A stretch of DNA of 64,000 bases from Pseudomonas sp. UBA4617 (GCF_002386445.1 NZ_DGIR01000005.1:95188-159187); one strand, 5' to 3'. Numbered from the stretch's first letter, positions 32,431-41,567 are shown. A program made the numbers and translations. Notes: generated from the sequence alone by a model not told the origin.

Positions 32431-32437
32431 CAGAGTC

Positions 32438-32902
32438 TCAGATCATCAGCCGCGAACTGGCCACAGCTACCACCACCAGGCCTAGCAGCAGGTTGATCCC
32501 CACCATCCGCCGAATCCGCCCCAGCACTGCCGCACCCGCCGGCCAGTCCTCGACCTGCACCGCCGCCCTCAGTTCCGGCAGCAGCAACGCCTGGATGCGC
32601 ATGAACAGGGCAAACATGGCGATGCCCCCGCCGATCATCACCTGCACATACTTCGGTGCAGTCTCGAAGCCGCTGAAGCGCATGTGCAACATGCCGATAC
32701 CACTTATCGCCAAAATCGCCACCGCCAGCCAGACCCAAGCGAAGAAGCGTCGGAAAACTTCCACCCACAAGCGCAGCCGGGCAGGCCCTTCAAGGGCTGC
32801 AACCGTTGCCGGGCGTAATACCAGCCAGGCGAAAAACATGCCGCCCACCCACACCAGGGCGGCCAGGACATGCAATGTGTAGGGCAGGGCAAAGGCGAGC
32901 AT
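32438..32902 (-). CDS. CopD-like membrane protein
   Basis: About 154 residues with four hydrophobic segments (LPYTLHVLAALVWVGGMFFA, VWLAVAILAISGIGML, VMIGGGIAMFALFMRI and INLLLGLVVVAVASS). HVLAALVWVGGMFF with its His and WxGG is the start of the copper-resistance CopD domain, here as a short stand-alone form with one histidine of the usual pattern. A role in copper or haem handling is possible but not proven. ATG at 32902 has GGAG at ideal distance; ATG at 32914 would add four residues. Divergent from dinG. Confidence 0.8.
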   Translation of the reverse strand: MLAFALPYTLHVLAALVWVGGMFFAWLVLRPATVAALEGPARLRLWVEVFRRFFAWVWLAVAILAISGIGMLHMRFSGFETAPKYVQVMIGGGIAMFALFMRIQALLLPELRAAVQVEDWPAGAAVLGRIRRMVGINLLLGLVVVAVASSRLMI

Positions 32903-32963
32903 CCGGATCTCCATGCGGCATAAAGGGCAATAGCGGGGTATGATAGCCGCCCCATGCGAAACA

Positions 32964-32979
32964 CTGAAAATATATCCAG
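32964..32979 (+). promoter_or_regulatory. Degenerate LexA-like box upstream of dinG
   Basis: CTGAAAATATATCCAG has the CTG-N10-CAG frame with an AT-rich centre, as in LexA boxes, but departs from CTGT-N8-ACAG at two positions. It lies 21 bases before the dinG start, just after a TATGAT-type -10 (about 32939-32944). E. coli dinG is LexA-controlled. Confidence 0.4.
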
Positions 32980-33000
32980 CCCGCCGGGCGCCTGCAGACC

Positions 33001-35145
33001 ATGATCAGCAACGAACTCAAAGCCACCATCCAGGGCGCCTACACGCGTTTTCTCGAAGCCAAGAGCCTCAAACCACGCTATGGCCAGCGCCTGATGATCG
33101 CCGAAGTGGCCAAGGTGCTCGGCGACATCGCGTGCGATGACGAAGGCCGCCGTGCCGGCGAGCCTGCCGTGGTGGCAGTGGAGGCGGGCACCGGTACTGG
33201 CAAGACGGTGGCCTACAGCTTGGCTGCCATTCCGGCCGCCAAGGCCGCCGGCAAGCGCCTGGTGATCGCTACCGCCACCGTGGCGCTGCAGGAACAGATC
33301 GTCTTCAAGGACCTGCCCGACCTTATGCGCAGCAGCGGCCTGAACTTCAGCTTTGCCCTTGCCAAGGGACGGGGCCGCTACCTGTGTCTGTCCAAGCTCG
33401 ACATCCTGCTGCAGGAGGGCCACGCTCAGTCGGCCACCGCCCAGCTGTTCGAGGAGGAAGGCTTCCACATCGAAGTCGACGAGCGCAGCCAGAAGCTGTT
33501 CAACAGCATGATCGAGAAGCTTGCCGGCAACCGCTGGGACGGTGACCGCGACAGCTGGCCCGAAGCCCTGGAAGACCAGGACTGGGCGCGACTGACCACC
33601 GACCACAGCCAGTGCACCGGCCGCCATTGTCCGAACTTCCAGCAGTGCGTTTTCTACAAGGCGCGCGAAGGCATGGGCAAGGTCGACGTGATCGTCACCA
33701 ACCACGACATGGTCCTGGCCGACCTGGCGCTGGGCGGCGGTGCGGTGCTCCCCGACCCGCGCGACACCATGTATGTCTTCGATGAAGGCCACCACCTGCC
33801 AGACAAGGCCATCGGCCATTTCGCCCACTATTCACGCCTGCGCTCCACTGCCGACTGGCTGGAGCAGACCGCCAAGAACCTGACCAAGCTGCTGGCCCAG
33901 CACCCGCTGCCCGGCGACTTGGGCAAGTACATCGAGCAGGTGCCCGAGCTGGCGCGGGAAGTGCGTACCCAGCAGCAGTTCATGTTCACCCTGTGCGAGC
34001 AGGTCGCCGATTTCCGCCCCGGCGAGGACAACGAAGGCCGTGAGCGCCCGCGCTACCGTTTCGAAGGCGGTGTGGTGCCGGAGCAGATCCGCGAAGTGGG
34101 CATCGAGCTGAAAAAGGGCTTTGCCCGTCTCAACGACCTGTTCACCCGCCTGGCCGACCTGCTCAAGGAAGGCATGGACGGTGAGGTCAACATCGGCATC
34201 GCCAGCCACCAGGCTGAGGAGTGGTACCCGCTGTTCGGCAGCCTGGTAACCCGTGCCCAGGGCAACTGGGAGCTATGGACGGCCTTTACCGCCGAAGACC
34301 CGGAAGACAGCCCGCCCATGGCGCGCTGGCTGACCCTGGCCGAGAGCGGGGCACTGTTTGATATCGAGGTCAACGCCAGCCCCATCCTGGCCGCCGACAT
34401 GCTTCGTCGTAGCCTGTGGAACGTTGCCCACGGCGCGTTGGTGACCTCAGCGACGCTGACCGCGCTGGGCAAGTTCGACCGCTTCCGCATGCGCTCGGGC
34501 TTGCCGCGTGACGCAGTCACCTGCGTGGTACCCAGCCCGTTCGTGCATGGCGATGCCGGCCTGCTGCGGGTACCCGACCTCAAGGCCGACCCGCGCGATG
34601 CAGCGGCGCATACCGCGGCAATCATCCGCGAATTGCCGAATATCGTGGAAGAGGCCCGTGGCGCGCTGGTGCTGTTCTCCTCACGCAAGCAGATGCAGGA
34701 CGTTTTCGATGGGCTGGACCGTGACTGGCGCAAACTGGTGCTGATCCAGGGCAACCTGTCCAAGCAGGAAACCCTGAACAAGCACAAGGCGCGGGTCGAC
34801 GACGGCCAGCACAGCGTACTGTTCGGCCTCGCCAGCTTTGCCGAAGGGGTCGACCTGCCGGGGGCGTATTGCGAACACGTGGTGATTGCCAAGATTCCCT
34901 TCGCCGTTCCCGACGACCCGGTCGAAGCAGCATTGGCGGAATGGATCGAGGCCCGCGGTGGCAACCCGTTCATGGAAATTGCCGTGCCCGATGCCTCGCT
35001 GCGGCTGATCCAGGCCTGCGGCCGTCTGCTGCGAACCGAACAGGATCGCGGCATTATCACCTTGCTTGATCGGCGCCTGGTCACCCAGCGCTACGGCAAG
35101 GCTATTCTCAATGCGCTGCCGCCGTTCCGGCGGGAGATTTCCTGA
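33001..35145 (+). CDS. dinG: ATP-dependent DNA helicase DinG
   Basis: A 714-residue XPD-like superfamily 2 helicase, 5'-3', that unwinds R-loops, D-loops and G-quadruplexes. Walker A is EAGTGTGKT at 61-69. The iron-sulfur domain cysteines are seen in GRYLCLSKLD and in CTGRHCPNFQQC, followed by FYKARE. The DEAH-type box is DEGHHLPD. LFSSRKQMQDVFDGL, FGLASFAEGVDLPG and QACGRLLRTEQDRG are motifs IV-VI. ATG at 33001. A possible LexA box precedes it, and it is followed by a hairpin with no U-tract. Confidence 0.95.
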   Translation: MISNELKATIQGAYTRFLEAKSLKPRYGQRLMIAEVAKVLGDIACDDEGRRAGEPAVVAVEAGTGTGKTVAYSLAAIPAAKAAGKRLVIATATVALQEQIVFKDLPDLMRSSGLNFSFALAKGRGRYLCLSKLDILLQEGHAQSATAQLFEEEGFHIEVDERSQKLFNSMIEKLAGNRWDGDRDSWPEALEDQDWARLTTDHSQCTGRHCPNFQQCVFYKAREGMGKVDVIVTNHDMVLADLALGGGAVLPDPRDTMYVFDEGHHLPDKAIGHFAHYSRLRSTADWLEQTAKNLTKLLAQHPLPGDLGKYIEQVPELAREVRTQQQFMFTLCEQVADFRPGEDNEGRERPRYRFEGGVVPEQIREVGIELKKGFARLNDLFTRLADLLKEGMDGEVNIGIASHQAEEWYPLFGSLVTRAQGNWELWTAFTAEDPEDSPPMARWLTLAESGALFDIEVNASPILAADMLRRSLWNVAHGALVTSATLTALGKFDRFRMRSGLPRDAVTCVVPSPFVHGDAGLLRVPDLKADPRDAAAHTAAIIRELPNIVEEARGALVLFSSRKQMQDVFDGLDRDWRKLVLIQGNLSKQETLNKHKARVDDGQHSVLFGLASFAEGVDLPGAYCEHVVIAKIPFAVPDDPVEAALAEWIEARGGNPFMEIAVPDASLRLIQACGRLLRTEQDRGIITLLDRRLVTQRYGKAILNALPPFRREIS

Positions 35146-35147
35146 CT

Positions 35148-35167
35148 GCCGGAGCAGTTGCTCCGGC
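35148..35167. terminator. Hairpin after dinG
   Basis: GCCGGAGCA/TGCTCCGGC, a perfect 9-bp stem with a 2-base loop, right after the dinG stop. There is no T-run, so read-through into the next gene is possible. Confidence 0.45.
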
Positions 35168-35224
35168 GCGTTGTCCATTCCTCAGTCGTGGGCCATGAGG
35201 GCCCTGAAGGAGAGCCCAAGCCTT

Positions 35225-37459
35225 ATGGCCAGCCGCACCCTGCCCGCCGTTCTCGCCCTGTTGTTCAGCTCACCCTTGCTGGCGGGGCAGCAGACGCTAT
35301 TCAGCTTCGTGCGCCCGGCCTCGGTGGTCAATGTGCTGACCGAGGATGCCGGCCTGCCGCAGTACAATGCGGAGCAGACGGCTGAAGGCGAGGTATTGCG
35401 GCGTGTGGTGTTCAACCCGGCCCAGCGGCCGACGCTGCGCCTGAGCCCGCAAAGCGGAGTGTGGGACTGGTCCGCTGGGCAGTTCCTGACCATGCGCCTG
35501 CAAAGCGCAATGGATTGGGCGCTGACCCTGGACGTCACGGTGCAGGGCAGTGATGGCCGCACCTTGACCAGCCGCATCGACTTGCCGGCCGGCCCCGCCC
35601 AGACCGTGATGGTACCGTTGACGGCCAGCTCGCCGCTCAGCCAGGGCATGCGCGCCGGCCCACCGATGCCCTGGAACCATGATGGCCAGCGCCTGTTGCT
35701 GGCCAGCAGCGCCGGTGCTGTAGACCTCAAGCAAGTGGCCTCGGTCAGCTTGAGCATCCCCAGCCCCAAGGTGGCGCAAAGCTTGTTGATCGAGCGGGTG
35801 GGCATCCAGGATGACGACCGGGCTTACCAGGCGGCCTACCATGAGCTGATCGACGCCTATGGCCAGTCCACTCGTGGCAACTGGCCAGAAAAGGTTGTCA
35901 ATGACGAACAGCTCAAGGCGGCTGACGCGCGCGAGCAGCAACAGCTCAAGGGCTGGCTGGCAGACCGTGGCAAGCAGCAACTGGATGTCTACGGTGGCTT
36001 GCTGGCCGGGCCGGCGTTCGAGGCCAAAGGCTTCTTCCGCACCGAAAAACGCAATGACCGCTGGTACCTGGTAACACCGGACGGGCACCCGTTCTACTCG
36101 TTGGGGGTGAATGCCGTCGCCGCCGATGGCGGGCGCACCTACATCACCGGGCGTGAGGGCATGTTCAAGGCGTTGCCGGGTACAGGTGATGCGCTGGCCG
36201 CCTTTTATGGCGAAGGCAACAACGACGACGGCAATGCCTCGTCGCAAGGGCGCAACTTCAAGCAGGGGCGCTGGTTCGACTTCTATGCTGCCAACCTGCA
36301 ACGCACCTATGGCAAACCCTGCCCGTCCGCAACAGACGGGCAACCGGCCAATTGCCCACCGCTGGTGCTGGATGCCGCCCGTTGGCAGGGGCACGCGCTC
36401 GATCGCCTGCAAGCCTGGGGTTTCAACACGCTCGGCAACTGGAGCGAGCCGGCCCTGGGCCAGGCCAGGCGCATGCCGTACACCTTGCCGCTGTCGATCG
36501 TGGGCGACTACGCCAGCATCAGCACCGGCATGGACTGGTGGGGCCGCATGCCCGACCCGTTCGACCCGCGTTTTGCCATGGCCACCGAGCGTGCCGTGGC
36601 TATTGCCGCCCGCGATCACCGTGACGACCCATGGCTGATCGGCTATTTCGCCGACAATGAACTGGCGTGGGCCGCCCCTGGCAGTGACCCCAAGGCCCGT
36701 TACGGGCTGGCTTACGGCACGTTGCGCCTGACTACCGATGTGCCAGCCAAGCGCGCTTTCCTCAAGCAGCTGCGCGACAAGTATCGCAACCAGGAAGGCC
36801 TGTCCAGAGCCTGGGGTATCGAACTGACCGCCTGGGAACTGATGGAGGACCCAGGCTTCGAAGCACCGCTGCCGAACCCCGAGCACCCGGAGATCGAGCG
36901 CGACTACCAATATTTCCAGAAGGTATTTGCCGATACCTACTTCAAGACCATTGCCGACTCGCTGAGGTGGCATGCGCCGAATCACTTGCTACTGGGTGGC
37001 CGTTATGCCGTCAGCACGCCCGAGGCAATCAAGGCCTGCGCCGAATTCTGCGATGTGCTCAGCTTCAACTTCTATACCCTCAAGCCGCAGGATGGCTACG
37101 ACTTCGCCAGCCTGGTCGAGCTGGACAAGCCGGTGCTGGTGTCCGAATTCCAGTTCGGCTCGCGTGATCGCGGCCCATTCTGGCCGGGGCCGCTGGAACT
37201 GGCGCGGGAAGAAGACCGTGGCCCGGCCTACGGCAATTTCCTCAAGGCGGCGCTGGCGCAGCCGATGATTGTCGGCGCGCACTGGTTCCAGTACCTCGAT
37301 CAGCCGGCCAGCGGGCGGCTGCTCGACGGTGAAAACGGCCACCTCGGCCTGGTGGCAATCACCGATATGCCGTATCCGGGATTTGTCGAGGCCGTGCGCA
37401 AGAGCAACCTGCAGGCGATGGACAAGCTGCGCGCCGAGTTGGAAAAGCCTGCCCCATAG
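35225..37459 (+). CDS. Exported beta-agarase-like glycoside hydrolase
   Basis: A 744-residue protein with a signal peptide (RTLPAVLALLFSSPLLAG). An N-terminal beta-sandwich, CBM-like part (about 20-240) is followed by a TIM-barrel hydrolase. FEAKGFFRTEKRNDRWYLVTP, PFYSLGVNAVA, LQAWGFNTLGNWS and WLIGYFADNELAW are typical of the GH50/GH-A beta-agarase-like group. NEL carries the likely acid/base Glu and VSEFQFGSRD the likely nucleophile Glu. The natural substrate is unknown; agar is unlikely for a soil bacterium and an exopolysaccharide or plant glycan is more probable. ATG at 35225 has GAAGGAG upstream. It may be co-transcribed with dinG. Confidence 0.82.
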   Translation: MASRTLPAVLALLFSSPLLAGQQTLFSFVRPASVVNVLTEDAGLPQYNAEQTAEGEVLRRVVFNPAQRPTLRLSPQSGVWDWSAGQFLTMRLQSAMDWALTLDVTVQGSDGRTLTSRIDLPAGPAQTVMVPLTASSPLSQGMRAGPPMPWNHDGQRLLLASSAGAVDLKQVASVSLSIPSPKVAQSLLIERVGIQDDDRAYQAAYHELIDAYGQSTRGNWPEKVVNDEQLKAADAREQQQLKGWLADRGKQQLDVYGGLLAGPAFEAKGFFRTEKRNDRWYLVTPDGHPFYSLGVNAVAADGGRTYITGREGMFKALPGTGDALAAFYGEGNNDDGNASSQGRNFKQGRWFDFYAANLQRTYGKPCPSATDGQPANCPPLVLDAARWQGHALDRLQAWGFNTLGNWSEPALGQARRMPYTLPLSIVGDYASISTGMDWWGRMPDPFDPRFAMATERAVAIAARDHRDDPWLIGYFADNELAWAAPGSDPKARYGLAYGTLRLTTDVPAKRAFLKQLRDKYRNQEGLSRAWGIELTAWELMEDPGFEAPLPNPEHPEIERDYQYFQKVFADTYFKTIADSLRWHAPNHLLLGGRYAVSTPEAIKACAEFCDVLSFNFYTLKPQDGYDFASLVELDKPVLVSEFQFGSRDRGPFWPGPLELAREEDRGPAYGNFLKAALAQPMIVGAHWFQYLDQPASGRLLDGENGHLGLVAITDMPYPGFVEAVRKSNLQAMDKLRAELEKPAP

Positions 37460-37547
37460 GTCGGCCAGGCCTGGGCAGTTGCGGCCATGGGTGGTGAAAG
37501 GGCCGCAAAGCGGTCCAGCCACTCTCCGCGCCAACGCTTCATCCCGG

Positions 37548-37595
37548 TGCTGCTACGCAGCCCATCGCGACACGAGGCCGCTCCTGCGGGGGCGT
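37548..37595. repeat. REP-like palindromic element
   Basis: GCAGCCCATCGCGACACGAG followed by GCCGCTCCTGCGGGGGCG: the reverse orientation of the shared core. It lies in the 247-base gap between the hydrolase genes, in which no other gene is seen. Confidence 0.7.
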
Positions 37596-37706
37596 GGTGC
37601 GTTGCACCATTCGTCGCGACCACCCAGCCCAAGCCAGTTTGCAAAACGCCAAACTACTGAAACAATGCACACCATTTTTCGGAAATGGTCGTACGGAGAA
37701 CAGCGG

Positions 37707-38852
37707 GTGCAGATCCAGGGTCACTATGAGCTGAAGTTCGAAGCGGTGCGTGAAGCCTTCGCTGCGCTGTTCGATGATCCCCAGGAGCGTGGCGCCGCGC
37801 TGTGCATCCGGGTCGGTGGCGAAACCGTTGTCGACCTGTGGGCCGGCAGTGCCGACAAGGATGGCCAGCAGGCCTGGCACAGCGACACCATCGCCAACCT
37901 GTTTTCCTGCACCAAGACCTTCACCGCTGTGACCGCCCTGCAGCTGGTCGGCGAGGGCAAGCTGGCCCTGGATGTTCCGGTGGCCAACTACTGGCCCGAG
38001 TTCGCCCAGGCTGGCAAACAGGCGATTACCCTGCGCCAACTGCTCAGCCACCGCGCCGGCCTGCCGGCCATCCGCGAGTTGCTGCCAGCCGAGGCCCTGT
38101 ACGACTGGCAAACCATGGTCGATGCCCTCGCTGCCGAGACGCCCTGGTGGGTGCCTGGCACCGAGCATGGCTATGCCGCCATTACTTACGGCTGGCTGAT
38201 CGGCGAGCTGATCCGTCGTGCCGACGGCCGTGGCCCTGGTGACTCGATCGTGGCCCGTACCGCGCGCCCGCTGGGGCTGGATTTCCATGTCGGGCTGGCG
38301 GACGAGGAGTTCCACCGCGTGGCGCATATCGCCCGTGGCAAGGGCAACCCCGGGGATGCAGCGGCGCAGCGCCTGCTGCAGGTCACCATGCGTGAGCCCG
38401 AGGCGCTGTCGACACGTGCCTTTACCAACCCACCGGCGATCCTGACCAGCACCAACAAGCCGGAATGGCGGCGCATGCAACAGCCGGCGGCCAATGGCCA
38501 TGGCAACGCGCGCAGCCTGGCGGGCTTCTATGCCGGGCTGCTGGATGGCAGCCTGCTCGAATCCGAACTGCTCGATGAACTGACCCGCGAACACAGCCTC
38601 GGCCAGGACCGCACCTTGCTCACCCAGACCCGTTTCGGCCTGGGCTGCATGCTCGACCAGCCCCAGGTGGCCAATGCCACCTTTGGTCTCGGCGCTCGTG
38701 CCTTCGGCCACCCTGGCGCCGGCGGTTCGGTCGGTTTCGCCGACCCGGAGCACGACGTGGCCTTCGGCTTCGTGGTCAATACCCTTGGCCCTTACGTGCT
38801 GATGGACCCGCGAGCCCAGCATCTGGTGCGTGTACTTGCAAGTTGCCTTTGA
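37707..38852 (+). CDS. Serine beta-lactamase-fold hydrolase (class C/EstB type)
   Basis: A 381-residue serine hydrolase without signal peptide. The SxxK motif is S67-C-T-K70 in LFSCTKTFT; a Tyr motif is seen at YAAITYGWL (YxxxxYG) and a C-terminal HPGAGGS replaces the KTG box. It belongs to the group of cytoplasmic esterases and peptidase-like enzymes with a penicillin-binding fold, and true beta-lactam hydrolysis is unlikely. GTG at 37707 has GGAG upstream and begins the conserved part; ATG at 37665 would add 14 residues. Confidence 0.85.
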   Translation: MQIQGHYELKFEAVREAFAALFDDPQERGAALCIRVGGETVVDLWAGSADKDGQQAWHSDTIANLFSCTKTFTAVTALQLVGEGKLALDVPVANYWPEFAQAGKQAITLRQLLSHRAGLPAIRELLPAEALYDWQTMVDALAAETPWWVPGTEHGYAAITYGWLIGELIRRADGRGPGDSIVARTARPLGLDFHVGLADEEFHRVAHIARGKGNPGDAAAQRLLQVTMREPEALSTRAFTNPPAILTSTNKPEWRRMQQPAANGHGNARSLAGFYAGLLDGSLLESELLDELTREHSLGQDRTLLTQTRFGLGCMLDQPQVANATFGLGARAFGHPGAGGSVGFADPEHDVAFGFVVNTLGPYVLMDPRAQHLVRVLASCL

Positions 38853-38951
38853 TCGGGTAATGCGGGTGTTGCCTCATGCCTTTGACTATCCTCAATGCCA
38901 ACGCCTGAAGTGTGTAGGCAAAATTTCTTTCTATTTCATGGTGTATCGCTG

Positions 38952-39935
38952 ATGTCTTCACATAAAACCTTAGCACTCGCCCTGTGCCTGACCGCCGTTA
39001 CCGGCTGCGCCAGTCACTCCCAGGACGCCTCGAAGGACAGCGGCTCGAGCTGGTGGCCCTTCGGTTCGGACAAGGTTGCCGAGCAGGAAGTGAAGCAAGC
39101 CGTGACTGAAGACGTCGCCAAGGCCGACGCCAAGTCCGAAAGTGCCAGCCGTTGGTGGTGGCCATTCGGTGCTGAAGAGAAGCAGACCAAGGGCCCGGTA
39201 GTACCGAAGATCGACGAGAAGGCCACCCAGGCCTGGCTCGACGAATACGAGCCCAAGCTGCGGGAAGCGATCAAGGGCAGCAAGCTGGAGCTCGAGCGTC
39301 GTGACAACGTGCTGGCCGTGACCATTCCGGTGGACGGCTCGTACAACCCTGACCGCCCGAACATGCTGCTGCCGATGACACTGGGCCCGATTACCCGCGT
39401 GGCCAAGACCGTCGAAGGCGACGCCAAGACCGCCGTTCTGGTGCTCGGCCATGCCGACAGCAGCGGTGTCGCTGCCGCCAACCAGAAGCTCAGCCTGGAG
39501 CGCGCCGCTTCGGTGTCGGCGATCTTCCGCCTCAGCGGCCTGCAGCGTGACCGCCTGAACCTCAAGGGCATGGGTTCGGTCATGCCGCGCGCCGCCAACG
39601 ACAGTGCCGAGGGCCGCGCCTTGAACCGCCGTGTGGAAATGCTGCTGACCCCGCAGAACACCATGGTTGCCCTGTTGGCCAAGTACCAGCAGGCGGCGCC
39701 GGCCCCGGTACCCGCGTCGATGGTGGCGGTGCAGGATACCAAGGCGCCAGCCGCCAAGGCTGCTGACAGCAAGCCGGCGGCCAAGGCTGCGGCGAAGAAG
39801 CCTGTAGCCAAGGCCAAGGCCAAGACGCCAGCCAAGACCACCGCCAAGAAAAAGGCCGCGGCAACCAAGCCTGCGGCGAAGAAAGCTACCGCTGACAAGA
39901 AAGTAGCTGTCAACAGCCCTGCGAAGACCAACTGA
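38952..39935 (+). CDS. OmpA-family lipoprotein with Lys/Ala-rich tail
   Basis: A 327-residue lipoprotein: signal with lipobox (LTAVTGC, Cys 19), a region with two copies of WWPFG (residues 34-38 and 69-73), an OmpA domain (about 125-235) with LGHADSSG and ALNRRVEML, and a 60-residue tail rich in Lys and Ala with AKKPVAKAKAKTPAKTTAKK-like runs, similar to histone H1 tails and to AlgP. The OmpA part should bind peptidoglycan. The basic tail may bind LPS, teichoic-like or nucleic acid polyanions, or cell wall. ATG at 38952. The gap to the upstream gene is 99 bases; pdxH follows after 18 bases. Confidence 0.88.
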   Translation: MSSHKTLALALCLTAVTGCASHSQDASKDSGSSWWPFGSDKVAEQEVKQAVTEDVAKADAKSESASRWWWPFGAEEKQTKGPVVPKIDEKATQAWLDEYEPKLREAIKGSKLELERRDNVLAVTIPVDGSYNPDRPNMLLPMTLGPITRVAKTVEGDAKTAVLVLGHADSSGVAAANQKLSLERAASVSAIFRLSGLQRDRLNLKGMGSVMPRAANDSAEGRALNRRVEMLLTPQNTMVALLAKYQQAAPAPVPASMVAVQDTKAPAAKAADSKPAAKAAAKKPVAKAKAKTPAKTTAKKKAAATKPAAKKATADKKVAVNSPAKTN

Positions 39936-39953
39936 TCGTCAAGGAACGCAGCA

Positions 39954-40601
39954 ATGACCCAATCCCTGGCTGATATGCGCCGCGACTACACCCGTGATGG
40001 CCTGGCCGAAGCCCAGGCCCCGGGGGAGCCGTTCGCCCTGTTCCACCAGTGGTTCGCCGATGCGGTGAAAACCGAGCAGGCCCCGGTGGAAGCCAATGCC
40101 ATGACCCTGGCCACCGTCGATGCCGACGGCCGCCCCCATTGCCGCGTGTTGCTGCTCAAGGGGCTCGATGAGCGTGGTTTCACCTTCTTTACCAACTACG
40201 ACAGCGCCAAGGGCCAGCAATTGTTGGCAAACCCCTACGCCGCCATGACCTTCTTCTGGCCGGCGTTGGAACGTCAGGTGCGCATCGAAGGGCGGGTGGA
40301 AAAGGTCACAGCCGAGGAATCGGACGCCTACTACCAGGTACGCCCTCTGGGTAGCCGCCTGGGGGCCTGGGCTTCGCCGCAGAGCCGGGTGATTGCCGGG
40401 CGTGAGGAACTGGAAGGTCTGGTCAAGGCTACCGAGGCACGCTTCTCCGACACCCAGCCGCATTGCCCGGAACACTGGGGTGGCTACCGCTTGCTGCCTG
40501 GGCGAATCGAGTTCTGGCAGGGCCGGGCCAGCCGGTTGCATGACCGGCTGAACTACCGGCTGGTTGATGGGCAATGGCTGCGCGAGCGCCTGGCACCCTG
40601 A
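39954..40601 (+). CDS. pdxH: Pyridoxamine 5'-phosphate oxidase
   Basis: A 215-residue FMN enzyme that oxidises pyridoxine or pyridoxamine phosphate to pyridoxal phosphate. Signatures: MTLATVDADGRPHCRVLLLKGLDERGFTFFTNY (FMN site region), PYAAMTFFWPALERQVRIEG and the C-terminal WQGRASRLHDR then RLAP. Length is normal. It lies 18 bases after the OmpA lipoprotein stop and probably shares a transcript. PLP made here serves the MocR regulator as well as central metabolism, a link that is only inference. Confidence 0.96.
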   Translation: MTQSLADMRRDYTRDGLAEAQAPGEPFALFHQWFADAVKTEQAPVEANAMTLATVDADGRPHCRVLLLKGLDERGFTFFTNYDSAKGQQLLANPYAAMTFFWPALERQVRIEGRVEKVTAEESDAYYQVRPLGSRLGAWASPQSRVIAGREELEGLVKATEARFSDTQPHCPEHWGGYRLLPGRIEFWQGRASRLHDRLNYRLVDGQWLRERLAP

Positions 40602-40662
40602 CATTCCGGGGCCGCCTTGCGGCCTTTCAGGCCACCGGCCGGTATCGCCTCCCTTACTGTTC

Positions 40663-40710
40663 CCTGCAGGGGCGGCCTTGTGCGGCCATGGGCTGCGCAG
40701 CAGCCCCGCC
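40663..40710. repeat. REP-like palindromic element
   Basis: CTGCAGGGGCGGCCTTGTGC then GGCCATGGGCTGCGCAGCAGCCCC, with the GGGCTGC/GCAGCCC hairpin. The usual TCGCGATG core is GGCCATG here, a variant copy. Between convergent pdxH and the small gene at 40.7 kb. Confidence 0.65.
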
Positions 40711-40721
40711 AATCAATCAGG

Positions 40722-40955
40722 CTACCCCGTATACTCCGCCGCCTCGCGCTGCAGCCACACCGCCAACTGCTTGCGCCCAACCTTCTCGCTCCGTGCCTGT
40801 TCCAGCTTTTGCAGCATGTACGCCCGCTTGCCAGGGTCCGCCCCGGCCAGCGACAACGCCAGGTCACGCTCTATCCAGCGGCGCATGCGCACATACAACC
40901 ATCCGTGGAAATACAACCCTGCAAGGGTGGTGACCACGACGATGAAGTAATCCAT
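40722..40955 (-). CDS. Small membrane-anchored protein of unknown function
   Basis: A 77-residue protein: one N-terminal hydrophobic helix (MDYFIVVVTTLAGLYFHGWL), followed by an Arg-rich segment (YVRMRRWIERDLALSL) and a charged tail (KRAYMLQKLEQARSEKVGRK) likely cytoplasmic and helical. ATG at 40955 has AAGGA upstream. A longer frame to 41027 lacks ribosome site support. No family is recognised; it is convergent with pdxH. Confidence 0.72.
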   Translation of the reverse strand: MDYFIVVVTTLAGLYFHGWLYVRMRRWIERDLALSLAGADPGKRAYMLQKLEQARSEKVGRKQLAVWLQREAAEYTG

Positions 40956-41102
40956 GGCTATCCTTGGTCTCACTTGAAAAGGCATTGGCACAGCCACGCT
41001 GGCTGTACCTCGGCTGAATAAAAACAATTTTATTGCGCTTGTACCGTGACAGTCGTCAACGTGCAGCGTCTAATGAGCACCTGACTTATGGAGACATTAC
41101 CC

Positions 41103-41567
41103 ATGCGTAAATCCGCTTTGCTGGTGGCGACCTTCACCACCATGTCGTTGTTGCTGGGTGGCTGTGCCTCTAGCCTGACCGGTGACAGCTACTCCCGTGA
41201 TGAGGCCCGCCGCGTGCAGACCGTGCGTATGGGCACCATCGAATCCCTGCGCCCGGTCAAGATCGAGGGTACCAAAACCCCGATCGGCGGTGGTGCTGGC
41301 GCCATCGTTGGTGGCGTGGCCGGTAGTGCCGTGGGTGGTGGCCGTGGCAGCATCGTCGCCGCCGTGATCGGTGCCGTAGCCGGTGGCCTGGCCGGTTCTG
41401 CAGCCGAAGAAGGCCTGACCCGCACCCAGGGCGTGGAAATCACCGTACGTGAGGACGACGGCAGCATGCGTGCCTATGTCCAGGCCGTGCAGGAGAACGA
41501 AATCTTCCGCGTTGGCGACCGCGTGCGCATCATGACTGTCGACGGTACCAGCCGCGTCACGCACTGA
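41103..41567 (+). CDS. SlyB/Pcp-like glycine-zipper outer-membrane lipoprotein
   Basis: A 154-residue lipoprotein: lipobox LLLGGC (Cys about 22), then a glycine-zipper 2TM segment (GGGAGAIVGGVAGSAVGGG to AVAGGLAGSAAEEG) flanked by conserved parts such as VRMGTIESLRPVKIEGT and GVEITVREDDGS, RVGDRVRI. SlyB-type proteins support outer-membrane integrity under PhoPQ or divalent-cation stress in other bacteria. ATG at 41103 lies after GGAGACATTACCC. A strong terminator follows. Confidence 0.9.
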   Translation: MRKSALLVATFTTMSLLLGGCASSLTGDSYSRDEARRVQTVRMGTIESLRPVKIEGTKTPIGGGAGAIVGGVAGSAVGGGRGSIVAAVIGAVAGGLAGSAAEEGLTRTQGVEITVREDDGSMRAYVQAVQENEIFRVGDRVRIMTVDGTSRVTH

